In this document: positions 1 through 12,600 of the stretch, piece after piece | Layout of the letters: every line of letters begins with the position of its first letter | How positions within the stretch are numbered: position 1 is the first letter of the stretch | Assembly: GCF_932526225.1 (NCBI RefSeq) | Contig: NC_064042.1 | Span: 6,691,540-6,755,539 of the forward strand | Source: Nematostella vectensis | Taxonomy: Eukaryota > Cnidaria > Anthozoa > Actiniaria > Edwardsiidae | Length of the DNA: 64,000 bases | Direction of reading: 5' to 3' | Position numbers and translations under genes: made by a program | Notes under the pieces: model-generated | What the model saw: the letters and a program-made list of their open reading frames with translations, nothing else | Told to the model about the DNA's origin: nothing | Databases searched by the model: none

Positions 1-513
1 TGAAGAGTAGATAAATATAAAAACAGAATATCTATTGGTGTTACCAGTGTTTATTTTCTCTTGGTGCCATAATGCAGACATTATTAGTGATGTTGCCCAG
101 GCAGCGATGACGATGAAATAAAGCTTTGTCGAAGCTACTCTGTGGTGGAATGGAAATAGTACTGCAAAAGCCCTCTCCAACGCTATTATAGCCAAAAAAA
201 CCAGTGACATGCTTATACAAATGTGCAATAGAAGAGATAACAAGGTTTCTACAATGGGTATGGCGTTCATACCAAGAATGGTCATTTTTTGAAGGTTTGA
301 TGGCGATGATACGCCTGTTAGGAGGTCAGATAACGTTAAGTTGAAGAGAAGGTACTTGGTCTTGTTGAGGCGCATCTGCTTGTTAAGGAAAACAGTCAGT
401 GCGAGAATATTAGCGGCTATGACCCTCACTTGCTCAACCTCATAGATGGTGTAGATCAATGTTAGCTCACTCTGCTTCATTGATATGCATATTGTTTTGT
501 TTGGAAAACTCAT
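1..513 (-). CDS. Class A GPCR, orphan, N-terminal 171 codons (runs off left edge)
   Basis: The minus strand is open from an ATG at 513 to the window edge with no intron; an in-frame TAA lies a few codons upstream, which fixes this as the first Met. The 171 visible residues cover the N-terminus and TM1-TM4 plus the start of the next segment. Visible hallmarks are an N-glycosylation sequon (Asn5), a TM2 Asn-Leu-Thr-Leu-Ser-Asp stretch (about 58-63), Glu-Arg-Ala at 113-115 in place of the Asp/Glu-Arg-Tyr motif, and Trp139 in TM4. Residues 109-123 closely match the second receptor at 1584-2549, so the two are tandem paralogues. The ligand is unknown. I see no conserved TM3-top cysteine. The C-terminal half lies outside the window, so functional integrity cannot be judged. 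Confidence 0.85.
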   Translation of the reverse strand, partial: MSFPNKTICISMKQSELTLIYTIYEVEQVRVIAANILALTVFLNKQMRLNKTKYLLFNLTLSDLLTGVSSPSNLQKMTILGMNAIPIVETLLSLLLHICISMSLVFLAIIALERAFAVLFPFHHRVASTKLYFIVIAAWATSLIMSALWHQEKINTGNTNRYSVFIFIYSS

Positions 514-1583
514 GCTTCTTTGTAAAGAATTTCCTTTAAAGTACTGTCGTTATTGGAAGTCAATGTATAAGGTTTCCCACCCTAAGTTATAGCTGCCTTG
601 CCAGTCTCGTAAAAAAATAGTTGTTATAATTGTAAGTTGAAGTATGAGATTTACCAACCCCAAGTTAATGCCTTCTCTGCAAGTCTTCTAAGAACTGTTG
701 ATCTTGAGAGGTTTATATTGTAAAGTTTTTCTAATAAGTGAACCTGTTGGATTGTCACCCTTTCCAGTGAACCGACTGTTTACTTACAGTTCCTAAGCGT
801 TTTCTAATATAGATTATTTGAGATGTTATATTTGACACCTGCCTTGTAATCAACAATGAAAGAGTTCAGATTATTTCACTCAGATGTATTTCTTTATTAT
901 CCTTACCACCATCTCTCATTAATGAACTTTAGATTACTTAACACTAGGGTGATGGTTTATCGTTTTTTGTCATTCTTCCATGAAATAAAGTTTAGGTTGT
1001 TTAGTTTATTTTTTAATTATGTTAGTTAATTGCTTATCCTTTCCCTTCTTATTGAGATCCAGGTTACTTCTGGGGTAGCTTTATTTTAAGTAATAATCAC
1101 TCCTACTGATTTAATTATTTTTCCCCGAAGTTGTATTTAGTCATTTTGTCGTTCCTGTATTAATTAAATTTAGCGTACTTTAGGCGTTGTGATGGAAATT
1201 GTGATGGAAAAATGTGTTGGAAAAAAATAACAATTGTAAACAAAAGATCAAAGTAGTGGTGTGCACAAGGTTTTGCGTATCACATATTCCTTCATTTCTC
1301 TCCATTTACATTATTTTTTCATGCACAAAGTGTTCCATTTATTTACAAGGTCATTTTTCACGAATTGTCTCTCATTTCCTGTAAGGCTATAACAACATTT
1401 GTTTTTACCTAGGAACATATTTACATTGATTGAATTAAACGTCACTTTATTTCTCTCCATTTATATTATTGTGTCATGCCTAACAAAGCGTTTCTTTAGA
1501 GGGTTTATTTTTTTATGAATTGTCTCTGACTGCCTGAAAATCCATAAAATATATTTACATTGATTTAATCAAACGTCACAATG
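514..1583. other. AT-rich intergenic DNA between two tandem GPCR genes
   Basis: No coding exon is visible. The segment separates the downstream flank of the 1584-2549 receptor from the start of the receptor at the left edge. Its distal part holds an imperfect tandem duplication, listed separately. Confidence 0.6.
1294..1579. repeat. Imperfect tandem duplication (about 130-150 bp, two copies) after a GPCR stop codon
   Basis: Copy one (about 1294-1445) and copy two (about 1449-1579) both start with atttctctccatttayatta and both end with atatttacattgatt followed by aaacgtcac. A diverged third start, tctctcctgtaactttattg, falls at 1590-1612 inside the 3' end of the neighbouring receptor CDS. The duplication may therefore have grown from the end of that gene. 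Confidence 0.6.
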
Positions 1584-2549
1584 TCAAATCGCTCTCTCTC
1601 CTGTAACTTTATTGTGTTGTCCATGTCTTGGGATCACACGGTTTTCTGCTTCAGTCTGGCAAAACAGTTCCTTAAGAGCGGTTTTGAACTCTGGCATCCG
1701 AATTGTATAAATCACGATGTTGAAAAAGCAGTTACAAAGTATCAGCATATTGATAGCGGCGTCTAAAAAGAATAAGAACCTGGTGTAGCTTATGGGTCCC
1801 GGTTTTACGAATCCATTAAAAAAAGCGGAGGGTAACCATCCCACCAATGATACCCCTGTTATAATACCCAACGTCTTTGATAGCTGCTTGTTTTTCTCAT
1901 GCTGGATTTCTTGATTTCCAATCGTTTTTGAGAAGACCATTTTTATCCAGATGGCGGCATATGAAACTACAATCACTATGATTGCCAAGCAAAAGATAAT
2001 GCCTAAAATAATAGGAGCAAAAAAGCTCTTATTTCGGAAATAAATAAGCGGGTTCATCGCGACTGTCAAACCCCAAATACCAAGTATACCTGAAAGATAG
2101 TGCTTTCTTTTTGCCACCTTGTGTCGAAAAGGGAACAATACCGCACAAGCTCTCTCTACTGCCATTAAACTCAGAGTAAACAACGAGTTTGTCAAGGTAA
2201 CAGTTGATGCATGGTACAGATATAGTGCGTCCTTCCAGATGGCAGGCGTAATAACTGCCAATAATACTAGTACTCCAGTTAGTAGATCCATTATCGTAAG
2301 GTTAACGAGTAAGTACTTCGTTTTTTTGATGCCCATTTTCTTTCCAAGAAGGACTACTAAGGCAAGACAGTTGACAACAATGACACAAAATTCCTCAATG
2401 CCAAAGATCGTATAGAGAATGACTTTCTCTACCGTGCCCACCGACAACCGATAAGTGGTTGTGTCATTAGCAGTTGACATAGTGCTGTTGTGCAAAACTC
2501 TCGATGAACCAAGTAAAATAGTCGAGAGACGAGATAGGTGGTACGACAC
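1584..2549 (-). CDS. Class A (rhodopsin-type) orphan GPCR, intronless
   Basis: A single open frame of 321 residues with seven hydrophobic segments. TM1 is around 45-69 with Asn60, TM2 has Asn-Leu-Thr-Ile-Met-Asp at 83-88, and Glu-Arg-Ala at 132-134 replaces the canonical DRY. TM6 has Gly-Trp-Leu-Pro at 237-240 and TM7 has Asn-Ile-Val-Ile-Tyr at 277-281, where NPxxY lost its proline. Sequons are at Asn21 and Asn28. The usual TM3/extracellular-loop-2 cysteine pair is absent and the second extracellular loop is very short. Met24 (position 2480) is an alternative start. It is a tandem paralogue of the receptor at 1-513. The ligand cannot be inferred. Single-exon clusters of this kind are typical of lineage-expanded invertebrate receptors. 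Confidence 0.88.
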   Translation of the reverse strand: MSYHLSRLSTILLGSSRVLHNSTMSTANDTTTYRLSVGTVEKVILYTIFGIEEFCVIVVNCLALVVLLGKKMGIKKTKYLLVNLTIMDLLTGVLVLLAVITPAIWKDALYLYHASTVTLTNSLFTLSLMAVERACAVLFPFRHKVAKRKHYLSGILGIWGLTVAMNPLIYFRNKSFFAPIILGIIFCLAIIVIVVSYAAIWIKMVFSKTIGNQEIQHEKNKQLSKTLGIITGVSLVGWLPSAFFNGFVKPGPISYTRFLFFLDAAINMLILCNCFFNIVIYTIRMPEFKTALKELFCQTEAENRVIPRHGQHNKVTGERAI

Positions 2550-3651
2550 AAGAAGAGTACCTTTTTGTCTTTACCGCGTCTGTAATCTGTTCATTTATAG
2601 GTTTTCGACTTGACATCCTAATGACAGGCGCACCTGCCCTCAAAATGAAAATACGGGAAAAATAGTTATGACGTCCGTTTGTTTGGTTATTGCATTTGAT
2701 TTAACGAAATGAAATTGGAATCTCATATATGATTGAGCTGATGAGTACTGTTGTTTTAGCGATATTACTTTATCCCGAACAAAACCTGCAGGTATTCAGT
2801 GTTTGCTTCCTTTTTTCAAATATAGACTTTACCGCCTTGCTTTGCTAACAATCATTTAATTGATGTTATGAGTTGTGTTACATTACAGAGTTTGGAAGGG
2901 CAGAAGGTTTTGGCTGTACGCCGGTCTAAAAAAACAGAGTTACTTTACTGGCGTTCCAAGCAAAGAGCCCTTCGTCAGCAAAAGCTCCGAAGAACAGCTA
3001 ATGCTCGGATCGGCAGCGTTTTCAGAGAGACTCTTTCTTTCCCACAACACCTATGCATACCACCTAGTTTTCCTGCAGCATGCCTGTTGTATTTCTAGTT
3101 TTCCAACAACGAATTCTTTCATCTGCCTGATGTGGCTCAAAATGTTGTATTCCTTATTTTCGTTATGAGATATATCGTGAGGGGGTGGGAGATCTCCCCC
3201 AAAAGCAAAACTCAAAAGCTAATTCTTGGAGACAAAATTGGTGTACCTTCTGGTGTAATAATTGTTCTTAAAAACGTAATAAACCGAGCCTGGGATTGAA
3301 AACTTATAATGCCTTCTCGAGAATTTTTAAAAGAACATGTATCTTTAAAGATATGTTCTGGCCTATATCTTTTACAAAGTGCGAAATTCGTTACAACCCA
3401 ACGTTGGAAATCCCATAACATTGCTTGGGCCGCTCATATTCTCATGATGTAATCTTAGCTTCGCGTTTATGCTTTTTATTAGGCGTACCTAGCTTCCACA
3501 GCGAGAATATCTACTGAATACAGCCCTCGTTAACTATATAAATACACGATTACTGATAACAATAAATGGAATGCATTAAACAGATTTGTCTTTGACGTCG
3601 CTATGTTATTCCTGGAAGTGCCATGTTAATATCTTGATCTTTGGTATTTAG
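2550..3651. promoter_or_regulatory. Divergent intergenic region (GPCR minus / GFM1 plus) with unplaced GFM1 5' exon
   Basis: This 1.1-kb gap must contain the promoters of the minus-strand receptor and of GFM1, and probably the GFM1 presequence exon(s). A candidate short coding exon lies at 3483-3528. It follows a tattag acceptor and reads Ala-Tyr-Leu-Ala-Ser-Thr-Ala-Arg-Ile-Ser-Thr-Glu-Tyr-Ser-Pro, like the end of a mitochondrial presequence. It would join in phase 1 to an alternative acceptor at 3653-3654, but its donor (gttaac) is weak. An open stretch at 2868-3098 is arginine-rich but unrecognised. No TATA box or other core element stands out. Confidence 0.35.
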
Positions 3652-6600
3652 CCAGATGCATCTCGACTACGGAACATCGGTATCTCCGCTCACATAGACT
3701 CTGGTAAGACAACGCTCACAGAAAGACTTCTATTCTACACTGGAAGAATAAGCCATATGCATGAGGTGAGTGTAAATCGATCCCTGTCTTGGGCCATACG
3801 TTCAGCCATACTCTAATGTTCACCCCCATTTGTTCACCATGTTTATACATGAATGTCCATTCTACAAACTCTGGCATATAGGGTCGGTTGTATGGCCAGC
3901 CTAAAGCCATATGGGATGGCTAAGCATTCAAGTAATTATGACAATTTAGATTCGATATATGCCCAATACATCCCATCATACATTCTTATATACTTTAATG
4001 TTGAATAGTTTTGCTAATTTCCTGAGTCGCTTTCAAATTGGAGAACAGGACCTAAGTTTACAATGTATATCCTCTAGGTCAAAGGAAAGGATAATGTGGG
4101 AGCGACAATGGATTCGATGGAACTTGAACGGCAAAGAGGAATCACAATCCAGGTACAAGTTACACTCCAATCATGTTCTCCTTAGCATTTTGTTCCTGTT
4201 ATTTGAGCTCTTAGGACGTTCCACTATGTATAGGTTATTCTTAGTGGTGAGAGCCATCTATATTAGCTCTCAGGGTGCTCACTCACTCTCAGGTTGTTGT
4301 TCTCTAGGTTTGGGCTACTTAACCTCATTGGTGTGATCCTTCTATTCTATTTCTCAGATTGTTTCTCCAGTCTCCCCAAGGCCTCTTTCTTTACGGCCCC
4401 TGCTATCAGATGTGTTTTCTTTATTCTAATTTCTACCTTTTTTTCCAATTAAAGTCTGCTGCCACGTATGTCAACTGGAAAGACCACAACATAAACATCA
4501 TTGATACACCTGGTAAGGGTGATCTCTGGATTACTTCTTGTCATGCCTATCATTGTTTAAAGTTATGATACTTAAATAAGGGTATATGTAATATTTTCCT
4601 TTCCAGGCCATGTTGACTTCACTGTCGAGGTTGAGCGAGCTCTTAGAGTCCTAGACGGCGCTGTTCTTGTTTTGTGTGCTGTTGGCGGTGTACAGGTAAG
4701 GCTCTCTAGTATCTGGTCGCGGACGAGTGCAAGCCCTGGAGACTCAGTCTCCTTCGCAGCTTTGTCACCCAACGTACGCTAGATGCGTGATGACATACAC
4801 AACTTGAAGGGAAAATAAATGTTTCGCAATAGGTTAGCATCGCAAGCATGATGCGCTTCACATACGGCTGACTTTGCCCATCAGTATATAGATGACTTCC
4901 CAGTTAAGTTTGAGATAGTGTGTAAACACTCGCACTAAACATGCTACAACGGGCCAGCGTTCCCAAGGGTCCAATACACCTTAATGGGGGACGCGACCTC
5001 TGACTAAACCTCTTTCTCCTTATCTGAGGAGACAGTCCCCAATACACCCTTGCCCTGGGTTCACTGAGTTGTCACCGCGGTTAAGGAGACTATAGCTAAC
5101 GGGAATTTAAAACTGTGTCAAATTACGTTGTATTTTCCGTATTTTAGAGCCAAACGTTAACTGTGAATAGACAGATGAAGAGGTACAATGTCCCGTGTAT
5201 AGCCTTTATCAACAAGCTGGATCGGTGAGTAATGGAGGAGGCCAGTTTATGATATTTTCAAGATGATCAACTTGTACTATGATCAATTATGCAATATGTT
5301 TATTTTTCTAGAATGGGTGCTAATCATAACCGAGTCCTGAGCCAGCTAAGGTACGTCGAGTTCTCACTACATGTGGATGTTTCGCTGACAATGCGTATTA
5401 AAGAAGGCCAATCACGCCGCCATTTTATCAAGGGCACCCAACGACCATTTTCGGTCAAATATCTGTTCGGAAGCAAGGTCACCTACGGATTTGGGGGTCG
5501 GCCTAGAAATGTCTACTTTTTTCGGAATTTGTATTTCTAGATCACCTATGTTTCATTGGAAGAGAGCTGGATCACCTATGGTTTTTGGAGTTGCTTTTGT
5601 TACCACCATCACCATTTTCGGGAGATTTGTACGTCCGACATGCATTAAAAAAAGGAACCCTAGTATTTTCGGGAGCGAGTATACAAGGGACATTACCTAG
5701 AAATTTCGCTTAAGGATCTTAGAATCGCTAGGAGTTTCGGATGCCTCGGGATGAGTAACTAGATTTTTCGGATGGCTGTAATTTCGCCTAGCAAATCCGA
5801 ACAGATAAAAAATATCTAGGGAAGCTCTATATTGTATAAAAATGACCGCAAACGAATAAAAACTGTATTTTAAATTTTGAAATTTTCGTCGTTTGGTGCC
5901 CTTGATTTTATGCTCCCGCTAAATTCCGAGTCACAAAAAGGATCCATTTCATCGGCTAATTGAAGCGAGTAACCAAGATATTTTCAATCAAATATTGTCA
6001 ATAACTTATCAGACTTCATTTGTAGATTGATACTTCGCAGTTTTCTTGCAAATATACCGTTGTATTTTTAATGATAAACAATAATTAATGAGTGGTTAAT
6101 CGACATTCCTTAATAGGTTTAGGGGTGGTCTGTGTCGGTGCTCTTAGAAGCCCCTTGCAACATTAATACACATATGGGAACATGTGTTACTTATAGGACA
6201 AAATGTGTAATTATTCATCTTATATGCATAAACAGGGCCAAGTTGAACCATAACGCCGCCTTACTGCAGCTTCCAGTTGGCCTGGAGGGGAATAACACTG
6301 GGGTGGTGGACATCATCAGGTGGAAGGCCTACTACTTTGATGGAGACAATGGGTAAGAGGATACGTTATGCCTGGTATTTGGGGAATTATTTGCGATCAG
6401 GTGGGTTTGTTTAGAATAATATTGGAACCACTACATCTGAAAGAAAAACAGTTAGTTATTTGGGCGTGGTAGAAACGAAAGTAAACTCAGTATTATAGCA
6501 TAATTTCATTATATAGTATAATTATAGCAGAATTTCATTATATAGTATAATTATAGGATAATTTCATTAATGCTTATTCTAGTATTCGAGATTACAGTGT

Positions 6601-9600
6601 AGTCTTTAGGTGGCACGTTTAAAGGAAGAAGTCTATAATAGAAGTAGAAAATAAGGAAAAAAATAAACGGTGAATATTTTCATTTTTGTTTGATTAAAAG
6701 TAGAATGTGGCAGAGTTTATTCTCAGTAGATCATTGTTCTATCTAAGACAGGATATTTTCTTGATAATTTTGCGCCCTCTCTGCTTCTCCTCTCTTTCAG
6801 AGAAATTGTTAGAGAAGATGTCATTCCTGAAGATATGGTAGACGAGTGCAGGAAACGAAGACAAGAGTTGATTGGTGAGTATAACACCTTAAAGAATGTC
6901 GATCACCCGCTCTTTTGTTATTGTTTATCATTGAAAATGCAGCGGTTTATTCGTAAGGAAACTTTAAAATAACAATCTACAAATGAAGTCTGACGATATT
7001 TGATTGAAAATATCTTGGTTACTTGCTTGAATAAGCCAATGGAAATGGATTCTTTGTGTGACTCGCCATTGAACGGGAGCATAAAATGGCGAGATTGGCC
7101 TTCTTTAAGTTATCCTGATATATTTTTTGGATAATTTATTTGCAGCAATTACTGTTATCGCTGTATCAACAACCTCCTATTATGTCGCCCGCATTTGAAG
7201 CCCTGTATCTTTTTCCAAGATGTGCTTCTTATTGTGTTTTATGGTGTTTTATTTACACAGAGGTTGTCGCGGATGTTGATCCAGAACTTGGAGACTTGTT
7301 CCTGGAGGAAGTCAAACCATCTGAATCTCAAATCATCGTGAGTGCTTTTTTACAGATAAGATATATAAGCTTAATTCTCCTTGTTTATCCATTACCAACA
7401 ATGTCATCAAGTTATAAGAATTTACATATAATGGGCCTGTTTTCTGTTCGCGGAGAACAAATCTCTCTCTGATTTCTCCTTACCTCAAGAATGATCATAT
7501 AACTACATAACATTGTCGAGACGATTATAGTGAAGTGGTTTAACCACATGTAGACTGCGACTATCCAGGCCCGGTGTGGGCCAGGGTAAGGGTTTATTTT
7601 CAACTTCGCTAATTAGAAAAAAGACACCCATTGAGCGAAACTTCGCAAATTAGAAAAAAAAGACACCCACTGAGCGAGACTTCGCATCTTGCATTGATTG
7701 TTTCTCTTTGTCTTCCTTTTCAAAGGCCGCTATCAGAAGAGCTACAATTGAGCGAACATTTACACCAGTGTTTGTTGGATCTGCACTAAAGAACAAAGGA
7801 GTCCAGGTACCCCATCAGATTGACAAAAGTTCCTTTAGTTACGGAAAAACGTATGCTACAATCGATTCTGATTTCTGGTAACTTTTGGGAAGAACCCAAA
7901 AGACCTTTTAAAGCGATCATATTGATGAAAGTTAACGGGCAACCTCTACGATCCATCTACCTGATAGGATTAGCTCAAATGTTAGCTTTAAAAAGTCTAT
8001 AGCTGATCCATCCTTCAAAGGTTTAGTTCTAGCTATGTCCTCGTTACCCTAAACAAAGACGTGACCCTAACAACTTCATAAAACTCTCCCTTTTTCCTGA
8101 ATGTGGGATATTTAGGCGCATTCATTTTTTTTCCTGAATGCATGATCACTTTTTCCTCAACACATTCACTTGGCCCTTCTATTCACATTACCTAGCCCCT
8201 GTTAGACGGTGTTTTGGACTACCTTCCCAACCCCACAGAGGTAAAGAACTACGCCCTTGATGCGGAAAGGTGAGTCTCCGTAGGAAATTAAATCAATACA
8301 ATGGTGATTCCTGTATCGGCAGTAACACATTTCCTCTATTTAATATTTAGCCTGGATACCAAAGTCCTCATGGACAGCAGAAGAAGTGGGGAGGCTCCAT
8401 TTGTTGGACTCGCCTTTAAACTTGAGGTTCGTACATTCTAACATTGCCAATAAATGTACATTTGCGATGGATCTAGACGTTAAGAAAGAGGGGTCGGCTA
8501 GATCAAAATACATACAAAAGGTAAAAGATTAAAGGGGTCGAGGATACAAACAGTGTAGCTTTTCCCATAAGGGGAGTGACAAGTCACCTGCTTGACCAAC
8601 CCTGAAACCGCCCCTGTACTTTTTTTTTTTTTTTTTTTGATTTGACGAACGTTCATTAAACAGACATTCTTGTTGTAGGCTGGACGGTATGGGCAGCTGA
8701 CGTACTTGAGAGTGTACCAGGGTGCCCTGAAGCGTGGCGGGTTTATTGTCAACACTCGGACGGGCAAAAGAGTCAAAGTGCCGCGAATCGTCCGCATGCA
8801 CTCGGACATCATGGAGGTGAGGGCGGTTAAAGGTCAAAACAAGAACGTCCTCGCAGATATTGCAGGGGAAGTGGGAGGGTAGGGGAGGTTTGGGGTGGTG
8901 GTGGTGGGGGGGGGGGGGGGGTAGTTCGTACATTTTGGTCGAAACATGGTTCGTTTTCATGGTTGTATAAGGGCGAGTACAGGGTAGTAGATTGGATGGA
9001 TTTCATTCCCCACCCCTCCCCACCCCTTTTAAATAATAGAATGGAAGTTCGTCCCTTTGTTGTATACGAAATAAAAAACAGGTTTAAACCTATGTTCTGT
9101 TCCCTTCAATAAAAAAAACCCTTATAAAATTATGTGGCGACTCCTGACGTTGTTGCCGTGAGGGCGAGCTGTTATTTTAATAACAAACCTTAAGCGAGCT
9201 GTTATTTTAATAACAAACCTTAAAAGGTTTGGTCTAATTGGTTGCGCACTTGTTTATGTCTCTCAGGACATTCAGGAGGGGTATGCTGGGGATATCTGCG
9301 CTCTGTTTGGTATCGAGTGTGCCTCGGGTGACACATTCACCGCAGAAGGAGCTCCCCTTGTATCTATGGTAGGTATTGAGTGAATATGTTACGTCTAGGG
9401 TGTGGCCACAAGGGGGATGGGGTTGTACTAGATTAGGGTGTCTTTGGTATGTGTTGGGTGAATACTAAACGCCTGGGGCTTGTACCCCTGATATTTGAGC
9501 ATCTCAGTTATCGGCCGTTTGTGTCTTCCTAGTAAAATATAAAGACTGATAAAGCATCAATTTAAATTGGTTTACTTTGGGAAGCTGTGGTGATGTTTTT

Positions 9601-12600
9601 GATTTTTCACGTAAGCGAGCTAAAGGAAATGCAAACGCTATTTGAAGTGACAATGAACCTTTTTGTGTGTTTAGGAATCTATCTTCGTTCCTGAGCCAGT
9701 GATCTCGTTAGCAGTGGAGCCGAAAAACAAGGTAAATCGTATCTGTTTTATTTTTGTCAGCTTGTGTTTACCTCTTATTGTGTTTTATCCATTTTTCCTA
9801 CAGAATGATCTTGACCAGTTCTCCAAAGCGATCAACCGTTTCACACGGGAAGATCCCACATTTCGCGTGCGATTTGATGATGAAAGCAAAGAGGTGTGTT
9901 ATCACTAGATAATGTAAATCGCTGCTTGTTAACAAGAAGTCTGAAAAGTAATGACCTTTGAGTTAAAACAGAAGCACCGGAATAAGCACCTCTATCTGTT
10001 GAAAAGCTTTGTACTGTAAGCCATTGGAGAAGGTTTCACGAATTGAAATATTCTCAGAATGCAATAAGCAATGCTAAGAAGCGCATCGCTGTTTCTTTTC
10101 TACTTGAATGGCCCAATAGACGAACATGCAAATGATATAACCAGACTTCTATTCTTCAGACCATCATCTCCGGAATGGGCGAACTGCACCTGGACGTCTA
10201 CACGGAGGTGAGGAGAGGGTTCTTGGAATTGGAGATTTCTCGTAAGGAGAGATTTCTAGGAAAGGGAGATTTTTTGTAAGGAGAGATTTTTAGGAAGGAG
10301 AGATTTCTACGAAGGAAAAATTGATTTATATGATACCACTGAGATATCGTTTGCTTTTAATTCAGTTCGTCTTGTCAGACATTGAAAAGCAACTGAGCCT
10401 CCGGTTTAACCTTTCAACACAGCGCAGGGAACTTCATGGAGTTATAAAGCAGATAGAGATATAAACTGTGAAAGACAAACATTACCACTGGATTCTTATG
10501 TTCTTATTTCTTATTATTATTGTTTTTTCGTATTATTATTATTGTTTTCCCGTCTCTATAAGCTTCACTACACTAACCTGAACCGAAGGAACGTAAAAGA
10601 ACCACTGGGGACGCAATAAACCCTCTGGCAGTGACCACCCCCAGTGACAGTGCTTACTAACCGAGGGCCATATGTTAGAAAACTGTATATTCGGTTAAAT
10701 ATGCTACCCTCGATAAACAAAGATTACAAAGTCAAAGATTACAAAGACAAAGACATTACTCATGTTGATTTCTTTAATGAATATTGCCGGGCATTATGCG
10801 AGATTGTTCCCTAGATAGATTCAATACTCTTTACTTAATGGCTGTCTTTTGTAGCGCATGAGGCTGGAGTACAACTGCCCCGTCATCTGCGGCAAACCAA
10901 AAGTCGCTTTTAGAGAAACTATTGGCAAGGAAGCAAGGTAGGCAACCGTTGGCGGCTATTAAACTTTAATGGCGCCTTGCCATAATTGTATCCCTATCGT
11001 TATCCACCTTACTACGGTTTGTATTTTTCGCTCATTTTCAATTTAACCCTCACTTAAATTGGCTGTACAAGTAATGTAGCGCACGGAATCATTATAAGGA
11101 TCTTCGTATATGCGACTCGGTAAGCAATGTATCTACGGTTTTGTCTTACTGGTGTGTATTTTGTGTTCAGCTTCGATTTCACGCACAAAAAGCAGAGTGG
11201 CGGCGCCGGGCAATACGGAAAGGTCGTCGGTAAGATCGAGGTAGGGCGTCCATATTGTTATTTGCTTATGATGTGGGTCATGATCACGATAGCCTGCGTA
11301 GCAAGCGCACGAGCTTCCCGATTGCCTAGAGAAAAGGATGTAGGAACGGGAAATGGCGATACCCTCTCCCTAACGCGCGCGCCTCGTCTCCTCCCGCAGA
11401 CTACGATCACGATGATGGTGACATGCCGTTGATTTCGAGATATTTGCTTTCATTTTGTCAGTGAATGACACGTCTGTGCATACGTTTTGGGGCGGTTGGG
11501 TTTCGGTAATTTTTCATAATTTGTTCTTGTGCACAATAAAGTAACTTTGTTTGCCCCAACCATAAGAGTCCTACCTCATGTTGAGCCTTTATGGTCCCAG
11601 GATATGTTATACTTAAGATGAGTTATTAATAAAATAACTCATCATAAGTCCCGTCCTGTCCCGTTGTAAGAACCTGTGTCAAAAAGCTTCTTTTGTTTGT
11701 TTGAACAAATCGTTATGAAAACAGATATGGACTCATAGATGTCCTTTGGGAATGGTTATTACACCGGGGTAAAGACGAAAGTAGTGAAAAGTGTCAATTG
11801 GTAATAATGGTAATAATGTTTATTCCTACTCCATAGCCCATGCCACCAGAGTCTATCACCAAGAACGAGTTTGTGGATGCTACTGTGGGAATGAACATTC
11901 CGAAGAATTTCATCCCGGCCATAGAAAAGGTAACAATTACATAATCTGTGATACGTGAAACTACAAAAACTGGTCATTATAGAAATGTTTGTATGCGATT
12001 GAGATGCTCAGCTTAAAGCGGCCTTGTCACCAGGTTATAATTTAGAGCAGATGGCCTGTTACTGTCGAATCCGTTGTATCGCGACGTCGCATTTTCAAAA
12101 CATCGATTTGTTTTTGTCTTTTGGGATTTTCTGTTCCGCCAGTCAAATTATGCTAAGCCAATCAGATTCTTGCCATCTCTCGCCTAATGCAGTTGCCTGG
12201 CTTTCTGTCGCGTCACAGTCTGGTTTTCGTCCAGATGATAGCCAGGGCAGTGCACAAAGCGGGACTATGATTGGCTCAGAATGGTTTTATTGACGGAACA
12301 TAAAAAACCAAAACAAATCGTGTTTTGAAAATGCGGGTCGCGATACAACGGATTCGACAGTAAATAAAGAGGATTTTAGCAGATTCTTTTGTCTCTGGTC
12401 GGTTTAGGTCTCCGTCGGCCCTTCTGAAGTAATCTGGTGACAATGCCTAGAGTATTTTTCTCAATCCTTGCACCAGTATTTCAGGTAAAAACCTGTGAAA
12501 AAGAGAGTAGTTCCAACAGTATATATTTTTTTTAATTTTGCGATATTGATTAAGGTGAGACGGTGCCGGCAAAACTGGCTGAAGTTGTTATTATTTACAT

